Shown one piece after another: positions 45,176 to 55,249 of a DNA stretch of 64,000 nt. Origin of the DNA: Albugo candida (taxonomy: Eukaryota > Oomycota > Peronosporomycetes > Albuginales > Albuginaceae); contig CAJNAR010000185.1 of the NCBI GenBank assembly GCA_905220665.1, positions 83,159 to 147,158 on the forward strand, read 5' to 3'. Within the stretch, counting starts at the first letter, position 1. Every line of letters starts with the position of its first letter. The position numbers were made by a program, and so were the translations under genes. The notes beneath the pieces are model-generated. The model did no database searches and was not told the origin of the DNA. It worked only from the letters and a program-made list of their open reading frames with translations.

Positions 45176-46466
45176 CGACAGTGGGTCGAGTTGTCACTTA
45201 GTGACACAGCTTCAAAAAGTCGAAGAGTGCGATGAAGAGTGCATGCCCTCGAACTGAGATAGCATCCGGATGCAACTTAAAAGAAGCGATAACTTCATGG
45301 CTTGCGTTGACGGTGAACTTCACCAAGTCAGGCTACGTGAAGTATATTATGCAGACAGCCTCCATGGGAATATCATTTCGTATGGAAATATTGAGGAGAT
45401 TGGGTACGAGCTATCCTAGAACGGACATAAACGTTACGTTTTCTGTCGCAGTGATGGATGCAAACGTTTTCGTGTGGACAAGTGTACGAGAAATGTATTC
45501 GTGGTGAAAGTTGTCGAGACTGATTTGTAGCAAGACAACGATTGCGTTACCATGGCTCTCAGTGAAACATTGCTTCAGCCGGACTCATATATACAATCAG
45601 GCAGTATGCTGGATTTCCACTCACGCTTCACTCATCTGTCGTATTACACATTCAAGCGCACGGCAGGTGACCCAGAGAATCGAATCCGTCTTACGACCAA
45701 AGAAAGAACGACGTGTCTTACATGTGATCATGATAAACAAAGACACAGTCATATGGACACGGAATTGAACGCGCCCATTATCAGACTTGGCGGTGTCATA
45801 TGCAGTGACATCAAGGTACCAATCACGCCGACCGATAGACTTGGAAACCGGTACATGATTAATTCATTGACCACAAGATTAATTACTGCCACGTTTTCCT
45901 CGCCAAGACAAATGACAAGGCAACGAAGCAGCTTGAGCAGTTTCTCGTCTACTTTGAGAAGCGATTTGAATCCGCGATCCACTGCCTACGCATAGATGGG
46001 AAGTGTATACAAGGCGGCCGATTTGTTTTGCAAGAATAAGGGTGTTTGTCGACAGCTATCGGAGTCCGATAATCAGGAATCCAACGGAAAGGCGGAGCAC
46101 ATGCACTAAACGATAGTGAATATGGTACGCTCCATGACTTTTGGGCCTGGCTTACCTCTGAGTTTATGGGGCGATGCGGCAGAATAATCAGCGTACATTA
46201 TCATTTTCAGCCCAACTCGAAGAAACATTGGTCGCGCGTCACCGATTGATATGATTACAGGGATAGAGGCTCAACTGACCGATAATGTTGTTTTTGGCTC
46301 ATCGTATACTGTCATCAAAGAGCCAAAGCATATAAATCACTTGATCGATGCGGGGAGGAGGGCATCATTATTGGGAAGAATGATGACATTAAAATTCATC
46401 GTGTTCTGTTTACGAGAGACCGGGTTGTACGTTCCACGCAGCACGTCCATAATATCCAGACTTTGA
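45063..46466 (+). pseudogene. Copia-1 protease and integrase region
   Basis: The protease active site is readable as LIFDSGSSCHLV near 45165. The integrase N-terminal zinc region is in frame 45552-45995 (HSRFTHLSYY with a later CLTC), followed by a core fragment (VPITPTDRLGNRYM). Further on, an AERMHRT-like site is found near 46095-46125 and a C-terminal block near 46251-46466 (KAPRL-like, VVFGSSYTV). Several frame changes and stops separate these pieces. Confidence 0.65.
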
Positions 46467-46785
46467 GCGGGAAAGCAAATGCGCAGCTCACCCGTAAATT
46501 CAGTACGGGATTTGAGGGAAAAATTAACGATGAAAAGCCTGCAAGTACAAGTAACGATGTTGGATATCGGGAGGAGGCGCGCAAGGGACATATCAAGAAA
46601 AAACTCGTGGAAAACGTGGGGGTAAAGAAAGGCGTCTTGCGAAACGTCGAGTCGATGATTCACTAGTGCCTGGTCCAGGCATGGGTATGGTAGGTGGGAA
46701 AAAGAACCCACCGCGTGAGATATTCAGGGCGGTTTACCACACACTGATCAAATGCCCCACTTCACACGAAATGGTTCTTTGAAGC

Positions 46786-47460
46786 GAAAACAAATGTGGA
46801 TGGTGATGTGGAACGCTACAAGGCACGCATAGTAGTGTGCGGTAAGGGTCCGTACCCAGTTCAATCGGTTAACCACTTGAGCGCACGGACCCCCTGCCGG
46901 AGGTCGTTAGTTCGATCCCAGGCAGTGTGGGCAGCGGTTTGAGCCCACCCAAGCAATAAGCTTGGAAATTAACTGCCTCCCTAGGTTTGAAGTCAGACTT
47001 AAGTGATATTCACACGGTCAGGGGCTCATGATAGGATAAGGAAGGTAGTTGAAGAACCAGATAAACAGTGTAATGAAATCCTTGACAAAGTAGTGTGCGG
47101 TAATGAAAAGGCGTGTGGAGATAACTGTACGATGACATTTGCCGCTGTCGTGGATATGATCACAAGGAATGTAATTTTGCCGTTATAGGAGATTCATGGC
47201 GTTACAGCGATACATAGAGATGTGTGAAATGCATATATCAAGGCGCCTACGGAGCCGGATATCGACATATATTCATATGTCCCATAGGTTATGATTGTGG
47301 AAAAAGAGGAGCTTCAGAGACTCGTTCTTCAGCAAGTTGGAGAGGTGGTTCTACAGCTTCGGCGTAGTCCCTATGGGCTAAAGCAAGCAGGACGGCTTTG
47401 AGCAAAAGTATTGATACAGAATTATTGCACTCGGGTTTTGCGCAATGTGTCACGGAAACA
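46786..47460 (+). pseudogene. Copia-1 reverse transcriptase, split by a SINE
   Basis: The first part reads TNVDGDVERYKARIVVCG up to 46845. The frame resumes at 47089-47103 with VVCGNEKACGDN and then NCTMTFAAVVDMITRN, and later RRSPYGLKQAGRL. The gap is exactly the inserted SINE. Several in-frame stops occur after the insertion as well, so the gene was decaying independently. Confidence 0.75.
46846..47088 (+). mobile_element. tRNA-like SINE (243 bp) with 15-bp target duplication
   Basis: AGTAGTGTGCGGTAA lies on both sides (46831-46845 and 47089-47103). The head looks like a tRNA gene: GGGTCCGT at 46846 is complementary to ACGGACCC at 46885-46892, and a polymerase III B-box-like GTTAGTTCGATCCC lies at 46906-46919. 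The A-box-like part is CCCAGTTCAATCGG. There is no poly(A) tail; the 3' end is ordinary sequence. Confidence 0.8.
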
Positions 47461-47588
47461 TGTCTCTACTACAAAGCTGACGGATGCATGAATTTTCTGA
47501 TCCTCATCCGTTATTTTATAAGAATACATTCCTTATGAAGAAAATTCGAAGATCGTGTTAAGATTGAGTAAAATGTGGGCTTGGTCGT

Positions 47589-48262
47589 TTATCTCTCGCT
47601 TCCAAACGCGTACTTTCCGTAGAATTTCCAGCACGCGTCAAAATTTACAGGCAGATTTGATGCCTCATAATACTTCATGTCATCACCCTTATGCTCATCC
47701 TTTTTTTTCTGGGTCATAGAGATAAGGACTTGCCAATGCCTCTTGTGGTGAATTGATATTATCAAAGCCGTCTGGTAGTGTTACGTTCATGGGTGAAACA
47801 AGTCCACCGTAAGCACCTTCACGGTAAACATAGCTCGCAGCACCTTCGTTAACAGGACAGCGATTTTGCAAAGCATCATTAGGGTCCTTAGTACCATTTA
47901 CGTAAAATGCCAGTACAAATTCTGACTCTTCACTATCTTGATAATACACCGGTGCTATTTCATTAGCCATCCCCGATCGCAATTTCCAAGCCATTCTATT
48001 ACTTATTCTATGCAGTTTTATGCAATCACCGCTCTCGAAATGATGATACGCTGTTGAAAGTGCGAGCATCGTGATACAATACGCTTTTCATCGATGCATC
48101 TTCACTGGGTTGAAGGTTCGTCGACATTCGATTATAAGTAAGAACTCCTTGATGATTCAATGCGGAAGCTGCATTATCCACGCCGTTCCATTGTGAATTC
48201 CTAGAACACTGGGACAACGTTTCCAAGCATCGGAACCGTACTTTGAGATTATGGAAGTAAAC
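47589..48262 (-). CDS. Unidentified minus-strand gene, frameshifted
   Basis: From a TTTTGTAG acceptor at 48262 the frame reads VYFHNLKVRFRCLETLSQC and on through QWNGVDNAASALNHQGVLTY to about 48070. A second frame takes over (48069-47695) with GDCIKLHRISNRMAWKLRSG, FVLAFYVNGTKDPNDALQNR, NEGAASYVYREGAYGGLV. It ends at TGA just after a run of eight T on the plus strand (47701-47708). If the run is one base shorter, the frame continues HKGDDMKYYEASNLPVNFDA to a stop at 47589. The composition looks like a real secreted or cytosolic protein; I do not know the family. The frame change at about 48050 may be an intron. Confidence 0.45.
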
Positions 48263-48433
48263 CTACAAAATGCACAGTACACTAGTCGTAACCTTTTTTC
48301 CTGCATCTTTTTGTATCAGAGTTTTGGAAGGAAAGTGTGCTACACCTATGTTGGCCTAGTCAGTTATTCTTAGCTTTTTCATTTTTTGTCCAATAGATTT
48401 TATTGCTGACAATCCCGAGGATATCCTTAGATA

Positions 48434-48617
48434 TGTTGAAGCTGATGTCCCTGAACCACTGTGGAACACATCAGGCTAATCAATTTGCAGCTATTGAACA
48501 ATAAATTACTGTCTGTGGGCGTCTAGTACGAGAAGGCTTAGGCTAGCTAGTAAAGTGAACTAAGGACCTCCTACATTAAATATATCACCTTCAAAATTAT
48601 ATCTTAAGTGCTCAAAA
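48434..48617 (+). repeat. Copia-2 5' LTR
   Basis: 184 bp; it begins TGTTGAAGCTG and shares CTAAGGACCTC and GGGCGTCTAGTA with the 3' copy. The two LTRs differ at roughly 15-20% of positions by eye, so the insertion is not recent. Confidence 0.85.
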
Positions 48618-48621
48618 GGTT

Positions 48622-51600
48622 ATGAGCCCAAGTACTCAGAACACGGTCGATGAACTTCTTGGTGATGACAATTACTTCAGATGGGAGTTCAATGCGCGTA
48701 TGAAGATGATGAAGAATGGTTTGCTGAATCATATTGAAAAGTCGGAGTCACTAAAGCGAAGATCCTGCAGCTTTGACAATCTGGAAAGTCAACGGCCTCA
48801 AAGCTTTCGCAATTATTTTAATGTTAATCAGCCCGAGCCTCCAAGCAATGGTCAGAGGCGCTTCTACAACCTCTCAGTTATCGGAGATTCTAAAGAATTT
48901 TTACCTTCGAAATAGTATGCAGAACAGAGTACGGAATCAGCGAAGACTTCATGAATTCAGAATGGGAAAGGGTCAGAATATTATGGAACATTTCATGAAA
49001 TTTGATGAATTATGCCTTTCGATGCAAGCTTGTGCGGATGTGATTAATATGGATGAGCAATTAGTAATATTGCTTCGGAGTCTCTCGGATGAGTACGATC
49101 ATATAATCAAGATTATTGAAAATGTCCAAGCGATGGAGCTTTTTCAAGCAAAAAAAATGCAGCAGCGGGAGTATGAACTATTCGTGGAAAAAGAGACAGG
49201 AGAAATTGCTCTAAAAGCAATGAAGAAGTCGGAAAAAATCGACGCAAGAAAATCTCTTCAAATGACTTACAAATTCGAAGGAAAATGTTATCACTCTGAC
49301 AAAATTGGACATAAGAATGCAGACTATTGGAAGAATGTAAAACACAAGAAGAAGTATAATGAAAAAGCATTCACAGTGTGTGAAGACATGGCGCAAGTTG
49401 GCTGCTCGGTAGTGAAGCAAGCAGCTCAATATGCCCATTGAAACAAAGAAGAGTTCAGTAAAATCCGACCACTCAAGAACGATATGTATGTCTCTAATGC
49501 CAATGGAAGCAAAGTTTTGGCAGGAGGCATTGGTACAGTTCCAGTTATTCTGAAAAACAAAACGCCAATTCGGATTGAAAATGTACTATATGTACCAGAA
49601 CTGGATCGCCGATTGCTATCTATCCCAGCATTAGCAGAAAAAGGACTAGATGTCTCTTTTGGAAGAGGAATATGTCAAATCAGAGAAAATGAACGAGTTG
49701 TAACTCAAGCCACAAAAAAGGGAAGGTTTATATGATGGAGTGTTTATAAATGAATTAGCACTTGTAAGAACATCCGGTAAAGAGATACATGATCAATAAC
49801 TATCAAGTTTCAGTGTATGGCATGCTCGACTGGGACATTTACCTTCCAAGAAAATTGAATCTTTGTAGCACTGTGTTGATAGTTTCATGATAAAATCGAT
49901 GTCAAAACGAGAAAGAGACGAATAAGTCATTTATGAAGGAGGTATCAATGGGAAATCTTTTGTGCACCCGTTCTCAAAGTCAGGCCATGGTCAAGTAAAA
50001 AGCAAGTCCGTTCTTCAACTAATACATAGTGACGTAGTGGGACCAATGGAAACGAAGTCTCAAGGTGGAGCAATATTTATGGTAACTTTTATTGATGATT
50101 ATTCTAAATGTGTAGTGTCATCTTTCATTCCACACAAATCTGAAGTGATCTATCTGTTCCTCGATTTCAAAGCAATGATAAAAAACCAATTGAATTTAAA
50201 AATCAAGTGTATTCGAACCGACAATAGTGGCAAATTTATCAGCAATTTGCGAATATTTGCAATAGTGCCGGTATTATACACCAAACAACAATTCCGTACT
50301 CGCCACAGCAAAATGGAATGGTTGAACGAATAAATCGGACCATTACGGAACGTGCGAATTTCATGATAAATCACATGCAAGTAGAGAAGAAGTGATGGAC
50401 TGAAGCCACGAATACTGCAGTTTACATCACGAAACGAGCTGCGTGTGCCTCCTACCCAGACAAGACACCATACGATATGTGTTTTGGTAGCAAGCCAAGT
50501 CTGACTTATTTACGGGTAAATGGTGCCCGAGGTTTTGCTTATATTAATAAATCAAGACGGATGAAGCTGGGTAGGAAGGCGATGAAATGTATGTTCCTTG
50601 GATGTTCGGACATTATGAAAGGATTCCGCGTATGTAATTTTGAGTCGCAGAAAATTGAGATTACTCTTTTAGCGCAATTTCAAGAATTAGCCGAGACAAA
50701 GTATATTTAGGTTGTCATCAGAGATAAATCATCTGGAAAAAATCGAAGTGGTTGTCAGTGCGACTATGAAAGCGAAAAAGTACCGATTAGGAGAATTCCG
50801 CATGTCTAGAGCATGGATGTAGATCCGACTGAATAGTCAACAGATGCGAACGAAGATTTGACGAGGTATTCGAATCAGGAGCAGCAATCTTTGAATGCTT
50901 ATCAGTCATCTCCCAACGTCGATGTGGATTACGCGGAAGACGATCTTAGCAGTATTCAGCCCATTGTTCCCAGGGGCAGACTGGTTAATTTGAACGTTAC
51001 GTTACCCGGTTCCTGGAAACCCTCCAATTGGACACGATGTCTCTCTAGCACTTCCCCCAAATCAATCATCGCAAGCATTAGTTCCAGTGGAACCGTCAAC
51101 TTCAATCCTTCTAGTAACAAATTCTGATACCATGACACGTCCAGCCAGAGATATCGCACCGAATACGAACAAGGGAATGCGGCAATGGATGCTCCATCAT
51201 CCAATCAAGAGAAACTGGAGTCACCTGAATCAGTGTTATGGTATATGACAATCCAGGACGAGCTTTTAGCACTGACAGAAAAGCAAACGTGGACAGATGT
51301 AACAAAGAAGCCAGACAAAAAGGCGATAAGAAGCAAATGGGTCTTTACAATCAAACGAAATGAACACGGTGAAGTTGAGCGGTTCAAGGCACGATTGGTT
51401 GCACTCGAATATCAACAAACTTACGGTGTTAACTACACAGATACGTACTCGCAATTTTAAACACAATTCGTATTTTCATGGCAATTTGCTGCCATCAAGG
51501 GCTTAACATTCATCAGTATGATGCTGATACGGCCTTTCTTAACGGTTATCCGGGGGAAGATGTGTTTACCTTTCTAACTCAAGGTGTTGAAAGCAAGCCA

Positions 51601-52675
51601 AACTAAATTTCAAGCTCAATCGAAGTCTATATGGACTTCAACAAGCAGCTGTGACTTGTTTCAAGACGATATCAACTATATTTGCTCAGATGGGGCTTAC
51701 TCTCAGACTCATTTATGTTTGTGCGCAAAGATTCCAAGTCATGGTGTTATGTCATATTATATGTCTATAACATGCTGACCGGAGCCAAAACCATCGACTA
51801 GATCAAGAAAGTTGAAAACGAACTTTCGAGTCACTTCAGTCTAAAGGTTCTAGGAAAGGTGCGATTGATCCTTGGTATTGAAGTGGAATACAAACAAGAG
51901 TTGCGACAAATGAAGATCAGTCAAGGAGCTTGCATGTGGAGAATGGTCGAAAATTTAACCAAGTCAACGCGAAACCAGTGTATAATCCAAATGTTCTAGG
52001 GCTTCTTTTAACGACATCGGAAGAAAAAGATTTGAGAATGAAAAAGCGCCCATATCGCTCACTTGTCGACTCTCATCTGTACGTTGCAACGGTCACAAGA
52101 CCAGATATTGCTTTCATGGTTTGCCTGCTCAGTCGACACCTGGAGCAACCAAGTGAACAACACTAGAATGCAGCAATCCGTGTTTTGCGATACTTGAAGG
52201 CGACTGCAACGAAACGCATATGTTATGAGGCTAATCCAGAAAATATCGAAGTCAGTGCCTACAGTGATCCGGATTGGGCAAACGAATAGGAGACAAGAAG
52301 ATCAACTTTCGGTATAATGGTGATGATAAACAACTCTCCAGTGATATTCAAGTCAAAACTGCAGCCGAGTGTGGCTCTCAGCACAGCCGAAGCTGAGTAC
52401 ATTGCTATCTCGTTATGCATACAGGAAGTCATGTGGTCCAAAAGTTGCTTATCAGAATTAAAGGTGAGGATCGATGATTCAGTGGTTATTCATGAAGACA
52501 ACCAAATTGAAATTGAAATTGCCAAAAAGGATGGATACCAAAGTCGAGCAAAGCATATCGACATACGGTACCATTTTTTCCGTGAGCAAATAAAGGACAA
52601 AAAGATCAGCCCCCATACATTGACACCAAGTTTCAGCTTGCTGATTTTCTGACCAAGTCAGTGTCGACGGAGAAA
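48622..52675 (+). pseudogene. Copia-2 gag-pol, several stops and frameshifts
   Basis: Gag is 48622-49441 in two frames (NYFRWEFNARMKMMKNGLLN, then a long helical part), with a damaged knuckle CYHSDKIGHKNADYW. The protease/linker is 49484-49735 (VLYVPELDRRLLSIPALAEK). Integrase core is 49962-50333 (LIHSDVVGPMETKSQGGAIF, FIDDYSKCVVSSFI). The integrase C-terminal part is 50477-50710. Reverse transcriptase starts 51185 (KWVFTIKRNEHGEVERFKAR) and continues with breaks to about 52166 (YRSLVDSHLYVATVTRPDIA). RNase H is 52317-52652 (VALSTAEAEYIAISLCIQEV; ends AKHIDIRYHFFREQ). The order is that of Ty1/copia. It cannot make a full polyprotein. Confidence 0.85.
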
Positions 52676-52728
52676 TTTGAGCAACTTCTCATCAAGTCCA
52701 ACATCAAGAATTTATCTTTCAGGGGGAG

Positions 52729-52914
52729 TTTTGAAGCTGATGTCCCTGAACCAGTGTGGAACAAATCAGGCTAATCAATTTGCAGCTATTGGACAATAAA
52801 TTAGTGGATGGGGGCGTCTAGTAGGAGGAGGCGTAGACTAGCTTGTGTAGTGAACCAAGGACCTCTTACATTTAATATATCTTACTTTCCAAATTCTGTC
52901 ACAAGTGCTAAGAA
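52729..52914 (+). repeat. Copia-2 3' LTR
   Basis: Matches the 5' LTR along its length. The first bases have mutated from TGTT to TTTT. Confidence 0.85.
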
Positions 52915-53240
52915 AGATAATCCAGCCGATTTAATGTGCGACACCTAAACTCGCACCAATATGGCCAACTCATAGAAAATTTCGAGAATAGAATACGTAT
53001 CAGCTGCAAATAAAATAGATGGAACACTTTTTTTGAGGACGTGGAAAGAAACTTACAACATTCTACAGCTGATAGAAAATGCAATCATCTGCCTTACGTA
53101 GCCATGACGCGAATTCTATGAATTGTAAAAATACTTTATGCTAATGATTAATTTACGGTAAGGTTGCACATCTTGTAAGTAAATTGGTAGCGTTTCCGAA
53201 TAATCGGAAGCGGACTTTGAGTGTGTGAATGCTTAGGCTT
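52915..53240 (-). pseudogene. Decayed coding segment split by copia-2
   Basis: On the minus strand, 53225-53165 reads IHTLKVRFRLFGNATNLL, resembling FHNLKVRFR in the gene at 48262. After a GTAAGT to TTTGCAG intron ending at 53004, the frame 53003-52915 reads ADTYSILEIFYELAILVRV and on to the insertion site, with TAG at 52945-52947. Beyond copia-2 the same frame continues from 48433 (KDILGIVSNKIYWTKNEK) to TGA at 48360-48362. It is therefore probably a relative of the gene at 47589-48262, broken by stops and by the insertion. Confidence 0.4.
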
Positions 53241-53331
53241 GAACAGCTTCCTGAAGCCGTGAACTGGGAAAACAACTTCTTTTAATGTAATCACGTTCTA
53301 GAATATCGGGTCTGATATCGCTCTGTCAAAA

Positions 53332-53675
53332 ATGAGAGGAAAGAAGTTCTATCGTGGTTATGGCAAAGTCCGAAGTGCGTATATATTTTTGTTTTTCTCT
53401 GTTCTCTTCACCTCGTCTTCATTTACTTTAACCGGTTCTGTGCCGTTTCTGTCACTGACATATGTTCGCACCGGAATCAAATCCATCGATTGTCTTAGTA
53501 AGTAGATCGACTACACACTGCTTTTTACCGTACTCGAGTTGATGAAGCCATCACCAGCGCGATCCGTGCTTCGATTGTGATCTTTCTTGCATCGATCGCG
53601 GTCAACAGCAATTGTCCCTTAGATAGATCGTTTGTTCTACACTCAAGTTCATTAGTGTTTCCTACTTCGGTATAG
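53332..53675 (+). CDS. Small two-exon membrane protein, unidentified
   Basis: Exons 53332-53497 and 53539-53675 flank a 41-bp GTAAGT...CGAG intron; the join gives one frame of about 100 residues. The N terminus is basic (MRGKKFYRGYGKVRS), followed by a helix YIFLFFSVLFTSSSFTL, VPFLSLTYVRTGIKS, and after the splice DEAITSAIRASIVIFLASIA, a second helix. Short C-terminal tail. It may be the 5' part of a longer gene that includes the exons at 54.1-55.0 kb. No family is recognised. Confidence 0.45.
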
Positions 53676-55014
53676 TTTTAGCAAACACTTTAAGGTTCTT
53701 TGTAAGCTTTGAGCAAACGTATGCTTCTCATTTGTTTTCTGCCGTAAATAAGAGATTCAATGAAAAGTAAATCTTGAGATCTACTCAAAACTCTACTGAA
53801 TTGCCTTAAGTCTGAGAGTAGCTTATCTATAATACACCATGATCGTTTTTTTTTTCAATTCTTATACGTTTTCCTCCGTCAGTGTATACAGTCCAAACTA
53901 CTGTGTTGAGTTTCCTGATGAAGGAATAAAATGGAAGATTGTATATTTTGCAAGCCACTATGTCAGAAAAATAGTCGTTTCTAGACTACTTATAGTCTAG
54001 TGGCACAAGTCTCTTCTAAAACGTTTATATTGCCTATGCTGGGATTTTAGCAAGATTGAATTATTGAATTGCGGTTTTAAATCAAATAGAACAAGAGGTG
54101 CTGCTACCTATTTGTGAAGTTGGCAAGTCCTCCTTATCGGTTGAACATCATTAGCCTGCCTTTGACCTGGACACATTGTATCGAAAGATTTACTTTTACT
54201 TGGAAGCCTCCTTCTCTTGATATGTGTACAAGTGCGTACTCAATGTTACTGATAACGTCACATTGACATATATTCGAGCTTTGAAGACGATGAGATACGT
54301 ATGTCCCACTTGCAAACTTTTAACAAATGGAATGAGACGGAAGTTTTGAGTGCAAAAGTCACATAAAGAGTGTAACATCGACTCCCGCCTCCGTGTCGAA
54401 ATACTACCGGAACGTTTGCAGGCTTTGTGAGACTCGGTATGAATCATCAAGCCGCTACTGAAGTCAAATGCTCAAAACGACTTTATTTGTACAGTGTATC
54501 TTGAAGATGGTGATTTGACTTTCTATATAATTGTTGGAGACGGTCAAGAGCGCGCACGGACAGATTCCAGTAGTCACTGTGCACTGTGAATAGATCTTGG
54601 AAACGTACAGGTTGCAAACGGAAAGCGACCGCTACGCAACGAATATAAAAAAATAGACGACTCACTGGCTACAAAACCTTCGTATCTGGACAGGACTCAA
54701 GTCCCGACGATCGAGCTCTTTGCAAATAACTAAACGGATTATAAATGCGCTTTATCAAATGATAAAGCTTTCTACGACACGTGGCATTTTCATATGGTAT
54801 TAACGAACTATGAATTTTTCGAAACGCTTCAGCCGAATAATTCTCGCTAGTCGCTATCTCCTACGATCGACGGGATATGAGATCGGAAGCCTTTGATAGT
54901 ACTGAAAGACAGCATGATGAGCTATCTAAACTCTGTCTCTGTGATAGAAAATGGAGCTCAAAGAACGACACAGGCGTTGCGCAGTATCGAGATCCTATAA
55001 TTCATTGCGTTTAA
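53676..55014 (+). CDS. Scattered plus-strand exon candidates, unidentified
   Basis: Coding-looking pieces: about 54150-54213 (FDLDTLYRKIYFYLEASF), 54290-54347 with a CxxC pair (MRYVCPTCKLLTNGMRR), 54350-54462 with a second CxxC (KYYRNVCRLCETRYESS), about 54616-54732 (LRNEYKKIDDSLATKPSYLD), and 54851-55014 (SEAFDSTERQHDELSKLCLC) ending in TAA. The two CxxC pairs suggest a zinc-binding module of an otherwise unknown protein. Splice joins were not resolved, and about half the interval shows nothing. Confidence 0.3.
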
Positions 55015-55249
55015 GAACACACAAATCACCCAGGCAACCGAAAAATAGGTTCTGGATATTTGCGAGGAGCAACTAAATCCTAATAATATGGAAACTTGTG
55101 GTTAAAGAGTTGAACCCTAGTTATTATGTTCATCAGTTTGTAGTTAGATGGAAATATTAGAACTAAATGTATTTGTTCTTATGTTCCTATCTAACTTATG
55201 TGTAGCTTTCGATAAAATTCTCCGCACATTCCAATGGAAGCGGTTTTCC

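Larger units (their letters stand above)
43483..47588 (+). mobile_element. Copia-1, degenerate Ty1/copia retrotransposon
   Basis: Order is LTR-like sequence, gag with knuckle, protease, integrase, reverse transcriptase: the Ty1/copia order. The 5' LTR-like sequence (about 43483-43650) shares CTAGTACGGTGAACTAAGGA with the LTR of copia-2 (48535-48569). No 3' LTR is found; the body stops near 47588, where another gene's 3' end starts. Stops and frame changes run throughout. Confidence 0.75.
48434..52914 (+). mobile_element. Copia-2, LTR retrotransposon with both LTRs and 5-bp TSD
   Basis: LTRs at 48434-48617 and about 52729-52914 are alike (start TGTTGAAGCTGATGTCCCTG, or its mutated copy). AGATA lies immediately outside both (48429-48433 and 52915-52919). 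A primer-binding-site-like GGTTATGAGCCC follows the 5' LTR, and a polypurine tract AGGGGGAG precedes the 3' LTR. The body carries gag and pol in copia order with lesions. Confidence 0.9.

Noticed and set aside
46906..46919. tRNA gene
   Set aside because: The B-box-like sequence belongs to the SINE head; a proper cloverleaf and anticodon arm cannot be drawn.
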